From positions 1 to 64,000 of the IMG/VR virus record IMGVR_UViG_3300007522_000367: a DNA stretch of 64,000 bases; one strand, written 5' to 3'. Made by a program: the position numbers and the translations under genes. The notes beneath the pieces were generated by a model that made no database searches, had not been told where the DNA came from, and saw only the letters and a list, made by a program, of their open reading frames with translations. Position 1 is the stretch's first letter. Every line of letters begins with the position of its first letter. This DNA comes from a virus. This document shows positions 1 through 8,098 of this stretch, in pieces.

Positions 1-1289
1 AGTTTATTGAATATAACATTCAAGATACTGCGCTGCTGGACAAGCTGGATAGGAAACTGCGCTTTATTGAATTAAGCAATACTATTGCACACGAGAATAC
101 AGTTCTTATTCAGACTACTATGGGCGCTGTTGCTGTTACTGAACAAGGCATTATTAACGAGGCGCACAATCGTGGACTTCAAGTTCCTAATCGTAAGAAT
201 ATAGATGACGAAGAAAACACACAGGCCGCTGGCGCATATGTTGCGTTCCCTAAAAAGGGCTTGCACAAGTGGATTGGGTCAATGGACTTGAACTCACTGT
301 ACCCTTCAGTGATTCGTGCGTTAAATATGGCTCCAGAAACTCTTGTAGGACAAATTCGTCCAGACATATCAGAAGCTCGTGTAGCAGAAGACATGGGTCT
401 TAAGAAACAGAGCTTCGCCGGTAGTTGGGAAGGTCGCTTTGCAACAGAAGAATACGATGCTGTTATGGCCAAACGTAAAGATGTTGCACTTACTATTGAG
501 TTTGAAAACGGCCAGTCTGAAGTAATGAGCGGAGCAGAGATTTACAAACTAGTATTTGACAGTAATAATCCATGGATGCTTAGTAGCAATGGTACAATCT
601 TTACACAAGAGTTTGAAGGTGTTATTCCAGGTATTCTAAAGCGTTGGTATGGTGAACGTAAAGAGTTACAAGCAAAGCTGAAGAAAGCTAAGGATGCAGG
701 TAATAAGGCAGAGATTGAGTATTGGGATAAACGTCAGCTAGTTAAGAAGATTTTGCTTAACAGTTTGTATGGTGCTATTCTTAACCCTGGTTGCCGCTTC
801 TTTGATAAGCGTATTGGACAGTCAACTACACTTACTGGTCGTACTATTGTTAAGCATATGAGTGCAGAAGTTAATAAAGTTATTACTGGAGTTTACGATC
901 ACGTTGGTGATGCTGTTATCTATGGTGATAGCGTTACCGGTGATTCGATGATTAACACATCAAATGGCATGATTGCAATTGAAGATTTGTTTGATGCAGT
1001 TGAGGATAAAGTATTACATCCTAGTGGAAAGGAATATGCAATGTTTAACGACTCGGACATTACAACACTTGGATTCCATGCATTAAATGATAAAATTACT
1101 ATTTCTAAAATGAACTATGTTATGCGTCATAAAACTTCTAAGCAATTATACAAGGTAACAATGGAAGACGGAACGTCGGTTACAGTAACAGAAGATCACA
1201 GTTTAATGATAGACCGAGATGGGTTCTTACTGGAAATAAAGGCAACAGATTTACAAGAAAATGATTTAGTTATTACTCTTGCTAAGTAG
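1..1289 (+). CDS. 43: DNA polymerase gp43, N-terminal extein fused to split-intein N half (5' partial)
   Basis: The frame is open to the left edge, so the N-terminus and most of the 3'-5' exonuclease domain lie outside. The first visible residues (FIEYNIQDTALLDKL) match the exo III region. Family B motif A (DLNSLYPSVIR, about nt 286-318), motif B (KILLNSLYGAI) and the first half of motif C (YGD, nt 921-929) follow. Directly after YGD the reading changes to an intein N half, and a TAG stop ends the ORF at 1287-1289. The rest of motif C (TDS) is found 1.5 kb downstream behind the intein C half. The protein is therefore expected to work only after trans-splicing with the product of 2287-3279. 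It is the replicative polymerase of a T4-like phage. The family is certain. Activity as split halves is inferred. Confidence 0.93.
   Translation, partial: FIEYNIQDTALLDKLDRKLRFIELSNTIAHENTVLIQTTMGAVAVTEQGIINEAHNRGLQVPNRKNIDDEENTQAAGAYVAFPKKGLHKWIGSMDLNSLYPSVIRALNMAPETLVGQIRPDISEARVAEDMGLKKQSFAGSWEGRFATEEYDAVMAKRKDVALTIEFENGQSEVMSGAEIYKLVFDSNNPWMLSSNGTIFTQEFEGVIPGILKRWYGERKELQAKLKKAKDAGNKAEIEYWDKRQLVKKILLNSLYGAILNPGCRFFDKRIGQSTTLTGRTIVKHMSAEVNKVITGVYDHVGDAVIYGDSVTGDSMINTSNGMIAIEDLFDAVEDKVLHPSGKEYAMFNDSDITTLGFHALNDKITISKMNYVMRHKTSKQLYKVTMEDGTSVTVTEDHSLMIDRDGFLLEIKATDLQENDLVITLAK
930..1286 (+). other. Split intein N half (IntN), about 119 aa, at the motif C site of gp43
   Basis: The segment starts with Ser1 (SVTGDSMI), the splicing nucleophile of block A, directly after YGD. 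A block B-like T-x-x-H motif (VTVTEDHSLM) lies near residues 87-96. It ends at a stop codon instead of running into an endonuclease or C-terminal splicing domain, which is what a naturally split intein looks like. The insertion point interrupts YGD/TDS, the catalytic metal-binding motif C, a known intein hotspot in family B polymerases. Confidence 0.88.
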
Positions 1290-1354
1290 GGTTTTTTGAC
1301 TATGATGTTAAATAAGTATAGCAAGCATACAACGATAGGAGTATCACCATAGTC

Positions 1355-2299
1355 ATGCCAAAATGTATAGAGTGCGGCACAGTCGCAAAAAGATTACAGT
1401 GGACACATTTTTTTTATAAATGTACTGGAAAGTTTAAGAACGGTAAAGAATACAAAATCGCATATCCCCATGCTAAACTAGTAGACGATGAGTTTGCTAA
1501 GTCAACAGCCTGCACACTAGTTAATATGCAAAAGAAATACGGAACAGTGCAGGGTCAAGCTGCATGGGATGATTATAAAAGAAAACAAGCGTATTCTAAT
1601 ACGCTGCAATACAAACAAGAGAAACATGGATGGACCGAAGCCGACTTTGATGAATATAATAAATCAAGAGCTGTTACATTAAAAAACTTAATAGAACGGC
1701 ACGGTGAAGTGACAGGTGCTATTAAATGGCAATCATATTGCGATAGACAGGCATACACAAACACAAAGGAATATTTCATAGAAAAGTTTGGTACTACAAC
1801 TGGTACAGACATGTACAATGAAGTGTGTAGAATAAAGTCACACTCACTAGATGTAGTAATGGAAAGAAACAACTGTGATGAAGCAGTAGCACTAGATATA
1901 ATTGCTAATTATAAACAGTCAGAAAAATATTCAAGTAATTTAGAAAAGCAGTTTGCTGATGAAATAATGTCTGCACTGGAAGAAGAATTGCGCTATTATT
2001 ACAAAACGAAACAATATTGCATTTGGGCAAATGACAAGCCGAACTTTTATGACATTGTACACAATGACAAAGCAATAGAATTTAATGGCGACTACTGGCA
2101 TTGCAATCCTAACAAATACGCTGAAAACTGGTATCATCCACAATCTGAGTTATTAGCAAGACACGTATGGGAAAAAGATGCAAAGAAGATTCAAGCATTA
2201 AAAGATAAGCGTAACATAGACACACTAATCATATGGGAGTCAGAGTATTTGGCTGATCCTAAAACAATAATTCAAAGGTGCATAACATGGCTGAAGTAA
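1355..2299 (+). CDS. Free-standing Vsr/EDxHD-like homing endonuclease between split intein halves
   Basis: This 314-aa protein has an N-terminal Cys cluster (CIECG, then a later Cys) that may bind zinc. Two copies of a DNA-binding-like repeat follow, of the form YG-x-V-x-G-x(3)-W-x(2)-Y-x(2)-[RK]QAY[ST]NT-x(2)-Y (about residues 56-90 and 109-144). A C-terminal nuclease core carries FYDIVHNDKAIEFNGDYWH and a later VWEKDAKK. The Asp, Glu, His and Asp positions fit the Vsr-related EDxHD endonucleases known from phages. A Shine-Dalgarno-like AGGAG lies upstream of the ATG. The 3' end overlaps the start of the intein C-half gene. The location between the two halves of a split intein fits a homing role for the whole cassette. 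Confidence 0.85.
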   Translation: MPKCIECGTVAKRLQWTHFFYKCTGKFKNGKEYKIAYPHAKLVDDEFAKSTACTLVNMQKKYGTVQGQAAWDDYKRKQAYSNTLQYKQEKHGWTEADFDEYNKSRAVTLKNLIERHGEVTGAIKWQSYCDRQAYTNTKEYFIEKFGTTTGTDMYNEVCRIKSHSLDVVMERNNCDEAVALDIIANYKQSEKYSSNLEKQFADEIMSALEEELRYYYKTKQYCIWANDKPNFYDIVHNDKAIEFNGDYWHCNPNKYAENWYHPQSELLARHVWEKDAKKIQALKDKRNIDTLIIWESEYLADPKTIIQRCITWLK

Positions 2300-2418
2300 T
2301 AAGACAACGAGTAGCAAGCGTAGAAAAGATACCAAACACAGGCGACCAGTACGTATATGATATAAGCATTGCCGAAGACGATCCGTTTTTCTTTGCAAAT
2401 GGACATTTGGTTCATAAC
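2287..2418 (+). other. Split intein C half (IntC), 44 aa
   Basis: The segment runs from the start codon to the terminal Asn of LVHN, followed by Thr+1. With the 119-aa N half it gives a mini-intein of about 163 aa with no endonuclease domain, a normal size for naturally split phage and environmental inteins. The penultimate His, final Asn and hydroxyl +1 residue are the canonical residues for Asn cyclisation. Confidence 0.88.
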
Positions 2419-3279
2419 ACAGATTCGGTCTACTTTAGTGCTTGGCCTACTTTACAAAATGAAATTAAGGCAGGCAATATTCCTTGGACTAAAGAGAATG
2501 TTATTACACTTTACGATCAAGTATCAGAAGCAGCTAATATAACCTTCCCAGATATGATGGCAAAATCATTCCATTGCCCAAAGAGTCGAAGTGTTGTTAT
2601 TGCAGCAGGTCGTGAAATTGTTGCAGAAAGCGGATTGTTTATTACTAAGAAGCGTTATGCAGCTCTAGTAATTGATACAGAAGGTTTCCGCAGTGACGTA
2701 GACGGTAAAGCTGGTAAAGTAAAAGCCATGGGCTTAGACTTACGTAGAAGTGATACTCCTGTGTTTATGCAAGAGTTTTTAAGCGAGCTGTTGCTTATGG
2801 TACTTACAGATAAGCCGCAAACTGATGTGCTAGAACGTATTACTCAATTTCGTTTAGCATTTAGTGAACGGCCAGGTTGGGAGAAAGGTAGTCCGAAACG
2901 TGCAAACAAAGTTGGACATTATCGTCGCTTAGAAGAAAAAGCCGGCAAGGCTAATATGCCTGGACACGTTAGGGCAAGTATTAACTGGAATACACTCAAG
3001 CGTATGAATGGTGACAAATACTCGCAGGAGATTGTTGATGGTATGAAAGTTATTGTTTGTAAGCTCAAGCAGAATCCATTAGGGTACACTAGTGTTGCTT
3101 ATCCGACAGACGAGCTGCGTATGCCTGAATGGTTTAAAGAACTTCCGTTTGATGATGCAGCAATGGCAGAAACAATTATTGATAATAAGTTAGATAATTT
3201 GATTGGTGTGCTTAACTATCCATTAGAGGATACTAAGCGGCATAACACGTTCAATAGTTTGTTTGACTTTGGAGACTAA
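2287..3279 (+). CDS. 43: Split-intein C half fused to gp43 C-terminal extein
   Basis: I chose ATG 2287 because AAAGG sits about 8 nt upstream; an in-frame GTG at 2278 is the alternative. The first 44 residues form an intein C half with block F-like YVYDISIAEDDPFFFANGH and the terminal HN of block G. Thr+1 of the extein follows in TDSVYFSAW, which completes polymerase motif C. The thumb region follows, and the protein ends in NSLFDFGD, resembling the C-terminal clamp-binding peptide of T4 gp43. The extein part is about 286 aa. The gene overlaps the end of the endonuclease ORF. Trans-splicing with the upstream half would restore a full polymerase. Confidence 0.92.
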   Translation: MAEVIRQRVASVEKIPNTGDQYVYDISIAEDDPFFFANGHLVHNTDSVYFSAWPTLQNEIKAGNIPWTKENVITLYDQVSEAANITFPDMMAKSFHCPKSRSVVIAAGREIVAESGLFITKKRYAALVIDTEGFRSDVDGKAGKVKAMGLDLRRSDTPVFMQEFLSELLLMVLTDKPQTDVLERITQFRLAFSERPGWEKGSPKRANKVGHYRRLEEKAGKANMPGHVRASINWNTLKRMNGDKYSQEIVDGMKVIVCKLKQNPLGYTSVAYPTDELRMPEWFKELPFDDAAMAETIIDNKLDNLIGVLNYPLEDTKRHNTFNSLFDFGD

Positions 3280-3280
3280 A

Positions 3281-3388
3281 ATGAAAATAAAATTAGAAAT
3301 AGAAATTGATACCGAGAGCGATCAGGACCTAAATACTATTGAAGAGCTAATCGAAATGTTAAAAGGACTAGTGGAGCAGATGCAATGA
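3281..3388 (+). CDS. Small hypothetical protein, 35 aa
   Basis: An ATG one base after the gp43 stop opens a 35-codon acidic/amphipathic ORF (starting MKIKLEIEIDTESDQD, ending EQMQ). Its stop overlaps the next start as ATGA. It fills the only gap between gp43 and the cytidylyltransferase gene, which supports it as a real translationally coupled gene. No family is recognised. Confidence 0.55.
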   Translation: MKIKLEIEIDTESDQDLNTIEELIEMLKGLVEQMQ

Positions 3389-3795
3389 AGGTAGGTTTCA
3401 CCGCATCAACTTTTGATTTACTTCACGCCGGGCATGTACAAATGTTACGTGAAGCAAAAGAACAGTGCGATTATTTGATCTGCGGATTACAAGTGGATCC
3501 TAGCGTTGATCGTCTAGATAAAAATTCCCCTATACAGACTATTGTCGAGCGCTATACGCAACTTAAAGCAGTAGGATATGTAAATGAAATTATTCCTTAT
3601 GGCACCGAACAAGACCTAGAAGATATCTTGACAATGTATCATATTCATGTTAGAATATTAGGAGAGGAGTATAGAGATAAAGATTTTACTGGTAAAGACA
3701 TTTGCCGTAAAAGAGATATTGAATTATACTTTAATAAACGAGATCATCGTTTTAGTTCAAGTGATTTAAGAAAGAGAGTAGCTGATCGTGGGTAA
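3385..3795 (+). CDS. Cytidylyltransferase-like nucleotidyltransferase
   Basis: This 136-aa protein has the HxGH nucleotide-binding motif (FDLLHAGHVQML, about residues 11-22). Near the C-terminus, RFSSSDLRKRV corresponds to the second signature of the glycerol-3-phosphate cytidylyltransferase/TagD-RfaE C-domain family. The length fits the family (about 130-140 aa). It probably joins CTP or ATP to a phosphorylated sugar or polyol. It is coupled by ATGA to the 35-aa gene and overlaps the HAD gene by 8 nt. With the next two genes it looks like a nucleotide-sugar pathway. The exact substrate cannot be read from sequence. Confidence 0.85.
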   Translation: MKVGFTASTFDLLHAGHVQMLREAKEQCDYLICGLQVDPSVDRLDKNSPIQTIVERYTQLKAVGYVNEIIPYGTEQDLEDILTMYHIHVRILGEEYRDKDFTGKDICRKRDIELYFNKRDHRFSSSDLRKRVADRG

Positions 3796-4501
3796 TAAGT
3801 TTATATTTGATGTAGATGGAACATTAACGCCAAGCCGCAGTGGTATGAATAGTGAGTTTCAAGGATACTTTATAGACTTTTGCTATGCAAACGAAGTTTA
3901 TCTAGTTACAGGTAGTGACTATGCTAAAACATTAGAACAGGTTGGACCTGATGTTTGTGATGCTGTGATAAGGATTTATAACTGTAACGGCAATAATGTT
4001 TGGGAGAAAGGTGTGAATATTCGTACTAATGAATGGACACTTCCTGAAGATGCACACGAATGGTTATCTAATAAGCTAACCGAAAGTACCTATTGTACTC
4101 GTACAGGATTACACTTCGAACATCGCCCAGGGCTTGTTAACTTTAGCATAGTTGGACGTAGCGCTGACAAAGAACAACGAGCAGATTACGTTATATATGA
4201 TGTTCTATTCGACGAACGTAATATTATTGCTCAAGAGTTTAATGGATTATTTCCTACACTACAAGCAACGGTAGGAGGCGAAACTGGTATTGATATTGCT
4301 CCACTAGGTGCGGACAAAGCACAAATTGTTGAGGACTTTGAAGTTGAAGATAAACTTTACTTCTTTGGCGATAGAATGGATCCTGCTGGTAATGATTATC
4401 CGCTGTCGTTAGAAGTAGACGTAGCAAAGCCTGTAAAACGCTGGCAAGAAACATTTGAACTGTTACAATATTTTCAAGAAGCAAAGGTAGCAGCGAAATG
4501 A
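3788..4501 (+). CDS. HAD-superfamily phosphatase/phosphomannomutase-like protein
   Basis: The 237-aa protein starts at a GTG inside the upstream gene. HAD motif I is at the N-terminus (FIFDVDGTLTPSR, residues 5-17), in the form typical of eukaryotic-type phosphomannomutase. The motif II region (LVTGSDYAKTLEQVG) resembles the GGSD-type segment of that family. A late motif is YFFGDRMDPAGND. The Asp-x-Asp nucleophile pair is present. It could be a phosphomannomutase or a sugar-phosphate phosphatase. Its position between a cytidylyltransferase and an epimerase suggests it acts in the same nucleotide-sugar pathway. Confidence 0.75.
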   Translation: MGNKFIFDVDGTLTPSRSGMNSEFQGYFIDFCYANEVYLVTGSDYAKTLEQVGPDVCDAVIRIYNCNGNNVWEKGVNIRTNEWTLPEDAHEWLSNKLTESTYCTRTGLHFEHRPGLVNFSIVGRSADKEQRADYVIYDVLFDERNIIAQEFNGLFPTLQATVGGETGIDIAPLGADKAQIVEDFEVEDKLYFFGDRMDPAGNDYPLSLEVDVAKPVKRWQETFELLQYFQEAKVAAK

Positions 4502-5259
4502 AAATTTTGCTAACGGGTCACAGGGGCTTTATAGGTACTGCATTACTTGCACGATTAACAAATAACAATGATGTAGAAGTTATACACTGTATAGACTTGC
4601 AAGCAGGTACCAACTTGCTTACTTGTGACTTTCCGAATCATGTCGATCTTGTAATACATCTAGCAGGAAAAAGCGGTGTTCGTGAAAGCCTGAATGACCC
4701 GGGTGCTTATTGGTTAAACAATGTAGAAGCAAGCCGTAGACTGTTTGAACGCTATAGTAACGCTCGCATATTGTATGCAAGCTCAAGCAGTGCGTACGAG
4801 CCCGATTTGAACCCTTATGCGGCATCTAAGTACATACTGGAAAAATTAGCAACACGGTATACTGATACTTTAGGTATGCGATTCCACACTGTGTATTCCG
4901 ACTTACCTAGAAAGAACATGTTCTTTGATAAACTATTTAATGGTACATTAGAATACGTAACTCAACACCACAGAGATTTTGTACACATTAACGATATTTG
5001 CGATGCAATTGAAATACTGATTAAAAAGACGCACGTTAATGGTATAATAGATATTGGTTCAGGTGATCCAATTAGAGTTCAGGACTTGGCTCCTGGCTTG
5101 CCTATCCGCCTAAATACTCCACATGAAAGAACATTTACATGTGCAAATTTAGAAAAAATGAAAGCCTTAGGATATAAACCTAAATATATGATAAAAGAGT
5201 TCTTGACAAACAAAGAATTAGGCACTATAATAAAACTTAACACAGGAGAAATCGCATGA
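4498..5259 (+). CDS. NAD-dependent epimerase/dehydratase (extended SDR)
   Basis: The Rossmann motif GHRGFIG is at residues 7-13. HLAGKSGVRES and YASSSSAYE segments are typical of nucleotide-sugar epimerases. The catalytic Tyr-x-x-x-Lys is in NPYAASKYILEKLA. At 253 aa it is shorter than UDP-glucose 4-epimerase (about 330 aa), mainly in the C-terminal substrate domain. The start overlaps the upstream stop (ATGA). It probably completes a nucleotide-sugar block with the two genes before it. The sugar is unknown; a product for one of the phage glycosyltransferases is a reasonable inference. An early promoter for the clamp lies inside its 3' end. Confidence 0.82.
   Translation: MKILLTGHRGFIGTALLARLTNNNDVEVIHCIDLQAGTNLLTCDFPNHVDLVIHLAGKSGVRESLNDPGAYWLNNVEASRRLFERYSNARILYASSSSAYEPDLNPYAASKYILEKLATRYTDTLGMRFHTVYSDLPRKNMFFDKLFNGTLEYVTQHHRDFVHINDICDAIEILIKKTHVNGIIDIGSGDPIRVQDLAPGLPIRLNTPHERTFTCANLEKMKALGYKPKYMIKEFLTNKELGTIIKLNTGEIA
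5203..5231 (+). promoter_or_regulatory. Sigma-70 type early promoter for the clamp gene
   Basis: TTGACA at 5203-5208 and TATAAT at 5226-5231 are separated by exactly 17 nt. Both hexamers are perfect consensus. It lies in the 3' end of the epimerase gene, 25 nt before the clamp ATG, which has its own Shine-Dalgarno (CAGGAGA). Confidence 0.85.
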
Positions 5260-5999
5260 AAGATATTTTACAAGACGTAGTAGCACATACACACGCACTA
5301 GGGTTTTTATCATTAGTTAAAGTAACTGCTGATACTACTAGCACAGTCGTTGAAAGTATGGCAGATGATCGTTCAGTTATTATGACTGCAACGGCACATA
5401 CACCAGTAACAGAATTTGATGGTATATTTGGTATGCCCAATTTGGACAAACTTGCACTACACTTAAAAAATCCCGAGTATCAAAAAGATGCAAAGATTGA
5501 AGTAGTCAAAGCAGTACGCAATGGCGAAACTATTCCTACACATATTCACTTTGAAAACTCAACTGGTGACTTTGAAAATGATTATCGCTTTATGAACCGA
5601 GCAATCATTGACGAAAAACTTAAGACGGTTACATTTAAAGGTGCAACATGGCAAGTTGAATTTCAGCCTAGCGTAGCAGCAATTGGACGTATGAAGTTAC
5701 AGAGTGCTGCTCATAGTGAGGAACCTACATTTAATGTTAAGACTACTGCAACAGGCAGTGCAACTGACTTGGTGTTTAGCTTTGGCGATGCAAGCACACA
5801 CTCAGGTGAGTTTGTATTTCAAAATGCAATAAAAGGTAAACTGTCGCACACTTGGAGTTGGCCAGTTGCCGCTGTTCAAAGTATTTTAAATCTAAGCGGT
5901 ACTACTACTATGAGCATTAGTGATCAGGGTGCTATGATGATTAGTGTTGATTCAGGTATGGCAAAATACAACTACATCCTTCCAGCGCAGAGCAAATAA
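5256..5999 (+). CDS. 45: Sliding clamp, gp45-like
   Basis: This 247-aa protein has the size and layout of T4 gp45 (228 aa) and its marine phage relatives. A segment EFDGIFGMPNLDKLALHL corresponds to the region before the first clamp repeat boundary. The C-terminus (MISVDSGMAKYNYILPAQ) matches the closing beta strands of the family. It is expected to form the trimeric processivity ring for gp43, whose C-terminal FDF-type tail would dock on it, and in T4 it also activates late transcription. It follows a perfect early promoter and CAGGAG. The assignment rests on overall pattern rather than a catalytic motif. Confidence 0.72.
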   Translation: MKDILQDVVAHTHALGFLSLVKVTADTTSTVVESMADDRSVIMTATAHTPVTEFDGIFGMPNLDKLALHLKNPEYQKDAKIEVVKAVRNGETIPTHIHFENSTGDFENDYRFMNRAIIDEKLKTVTFKGATWQVEFQPSVAAIGRMKLQSAAHSEEPTFNVKTTATGSATDLVFSFGDASTHSGEFVFQNAIKGKLSHTWSWPVAAVQSILNLSGTTTMSISDQGAMMISVDSGMAKYNYILPAQSK

Positions 6000-6340
6000 T
6001 GCTAGAACTTTTAATAATTGTAACATTTTTAGCTATAACGCTTACAACTTATCACCGTGTAGGTTGGAAAAATATTAAAGAATGTTACAGTTACTGGTTT
6101 AAACCAGGATACTGGTCAAGTTACAATATTGTTGAAGCAGTATCCTGGTTAGCAAAAACATTAGTGATTATTCCGAGTCTAGTGTTCAATTTAGAGATAT
6201 GGCAGTTACATTTTGTAACACTACTAACATCAGTAATGTTGATTTGGGCTAGCGAAAGAAAACTATTGCCAACGCTAGTTGCATTCAATACCCTATGGAT
6301 TGCTATAAGTTCCATAGTAATAATAAGGAACATTGTTTAA
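5999..6340 (+). CDS. Small integral membrane protein
   Basis: The 113-aa protein has a hydrophobic N-terminus (LELLIIVTFLAITL), followed by a charged/aromatic loop. Two or three more hydrophobic segments follow (about residues 45-64, 70-84 and 88-110), so three to four membrane spans are likely. It starts on the last base of the clamp stop (TAATG) and so is cotranscribed. No family is recognised. It would sit in the host inner membrane. Confidence 0.65.
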   Translation: MLELLIIVTFLAITLTTYHRVGWKNIKECYSYWFKPGYWSSYNIVEAVSWLAKTLVIIPSLVFNLEIWQLHFVTLLTSVMLIWASERKLLPTLVAFNTLWIAISSIVIIRNIV

Positions 6341-6342
6341 AA

Positions 6343-7902
6343 ATGAATAAAGACTTAACTGCAACACAAAACGATTACGCACATTTCTTACCTGCACTTA
6401 GTGGCTTCTATGCGACTTACGTGGGCAAACAGCGTCATCTAGATCCTGTTAAAGGTCCTTACATTGAAGATGCTCGTATTCCTGCTAACTTTCAGAATGG
6501 TGTAGAAAGTCTTAACTATCTAAATGCACAAGAAGGAGCGTTCACATACAAGTGGACGCTTTACTCTGCAGGACACGCCGATTTAGATACAACTAAGTTT
6601 GTGCCTAAAGAAGACATGGTTAGGAATAGAGATAGGCAGAACACTTGGTTGCTTGGCGACTCAGGTGGATTCCAGATTGGTAAGGGCGTTTGGGAAGGTG
6701 ATTGGAAAGATCCTAATTGTCCTAAAGCTCAAAAGAAACGAGACGGTGTATTGCGTTGGATGGACGCTTACATGGACTATGGCATGGTACTTGATATCCC
6801 GGCTTGGGTTGCTCGTAGCCCTGAAGGTGCAAAAGCTACTGGCATTAGCACATACAACGAAGCAGTTAAAGCAACACGTATTAATAACGACTACTGGATG
6901 AAACACCGCACTGGTGCTTGTAAGTTCTTAAACGTACTACAAGGTGAGAATCATGCAGATGCAGATGACTGGTACGAGCAAATGAAAGACTATTGCGATC
7001 CAGTTAAGTATCCGGACAATCACTTCAATGGGTGGTCAATGGGTGGACAGAATATGTGCGATGTACACTTGGTTCTTAAACGCATTGTTTCTATGCACTT
7101 TGATGGCTTGTTACAAAGCGGTATACACGATGTAATGCACTTTCTAGGCACAAGCAAGCTAGAGTGGGCATGTTTGCTTACGGACGTACAGCGGGCTATA
7201 CGCAAGTACTATAACCCCACTATGATGCTTACATTTGACTGTGCAAGTCCTTTCTTAGCAACTGCTAATGGACAGATTTACATTCAGAATGAAACTCCTG
7301 ATAGAGGTAAGTGGACTTACCGAATGGTGCCTAGCATTGATGATAAGAAGTATTCAATCGATACTAGAACTTTTAAACAAGCAGTATTGCAAGATGGCAT
7401 CTTTAAAAACTTTGAAGATAGTCCTATTACAGCAGAAATGAAAGTCAGTGATGTATGCATTTACAAGCCGGGCGACTTAAATAAGATTGGCAAAGAAGGA
7501 AGAACATCTTGGGATAGTTTTTCATATGCCATTCAAATGGGTCATAATGTTTGGAGTCACATCAATGCAGTTCAAGAAGCCAATAGACAATACGATGCTG
7601 GAGTTGTACCGAGAATGCTTGTACAAGAGCAATTTGACAGGGTCTTTTTTAGAGACGTTGTTGAAACAATATTTGCAGCAACTACAAGAGAAGAAGCAAA
7701 CGCCTTAATTGACAATAACTCTAAGTTTTGGATGTCAATTCCGGGCACTCGCGGAGCCATTGGTAAAAAGACTGTAAACTCTAGTACTTACTTTGGAGCA
7801 TTGTTTGATGTTGTTGAACCAGAAGTAGAAGAACTAGAAGATGGTTGTTTTACTGAAGATCAAACACACTTGTTAGAGGACTTGGAAAATGGACAATTAT
7901 GA
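6343..7902 (+). CDS. dpdA: DpdA-like DNA/tRNA-guanine transglycosylase
   Basis: I start at ATG 6343, behind AAGGA, not at upstream in-frame codons that overlap the membrane gene (519 aa). Two hallmarks of the tRNA-guanine transglycosylase fold are visible: DSGGFQ with Asp106 (general base/proton donor position) and LTFDCASPF with Asp299 at the nucleophile position. WSMGGQNMCD may match the substrate-pocket region. DpdA proteins exchange guanine in DNA for a 7-deazaguanine base. The presence of FolE and QueE nearby, and no tRNA-queuosine operon, favours DNA over tRNA as substrate. It may protect phage DNA from host restriction. Confidence 0.82.
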   Translation: MNKDLTATQNDYAHFLPALSGFYATYVGKQRHLDPVKGPYIEDARIPANFQNGVESLNYLNAQEGAFTYKWTLYSAGHADLDTTKFVPKEDMVRNRDRQNTWLLGDSGGFQIGKGVWEGDWKDPNCPKAQKKRDGVLRWMDAYMDYGMVLDIPAWVARSPEGAKATGISTYNEAVKATRINNDYWMKHRTGACKFLNVLQGENHADADDWYEQMKDYCDPVKYPDNHFNGWSMGGQNMCDVHLVLKRIVSMHFDGLLQSGIHDVMHFLGTSKLEWACLLTDVQRAIRKYYNPTMMLTFDCASPFLATANGQIYIQNETPDRGKWTYRMVPSIDDKKYSIDTRTFKQAVLQDGIFKNFEDSPITAEMKVSDVCIYKPGDLNKIGKEGRTSWDSFSYAIQMGHNVWSHINAVQEANRQYDAGVVPRMLVQEQFDRVFFRDVVETIFAATTREEANALIDNNSKFWMSIPGTRGAIGKKTVNSSTYFGALFDVVEPEVEELEDGCFTEDQTHLLEDLENGQL

Positions 7903-8098
7903 AAATGACGAAGATAGACTCAAGCAGCATTACGAAGAACTAAAAATTAGGCATAGAGAACTTGACAACGAAATAGAAGCAAGTTATACTGATGTTACAA
8001 AACAAGACGAAATTCGTAGAATGAAAACTATGAAACTTTGGCTTAAAGATGAAATGTATCGTATTAATGCATATCTAATACAAAAGGATTTAGAATGA
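7889..8098 (+). CDS. Small coiled-coil protein, DUF465/YdcH-like
   Basis: The 69-aa protein is highly charged and helical, with heptad-like spacing (YEELKIRHRELDNEIEASY) and a MKLWLKDEMYRI segment resembling the LKKEKLxLKDEI signature of small YdcH/DUF465 proteins. It overlaps the 3' end of the DpdA gene and its stop overlaps the next start. Function unknown. Confidence 0.55.
   Translation: MDNYENDEDRLKQHYEELKIRHRELDNEIEASYTDVTKQDEIRRMKTMKLWLKDEMYRINAYLIQKDLE

Noticed and set aside
1296-1320. TTGACT and TATAGC near the endonuclease start as an early promoter
   Set aside because: The spacer is 15 nt and the -10 is poor, unlike the invariant 17-nt set.
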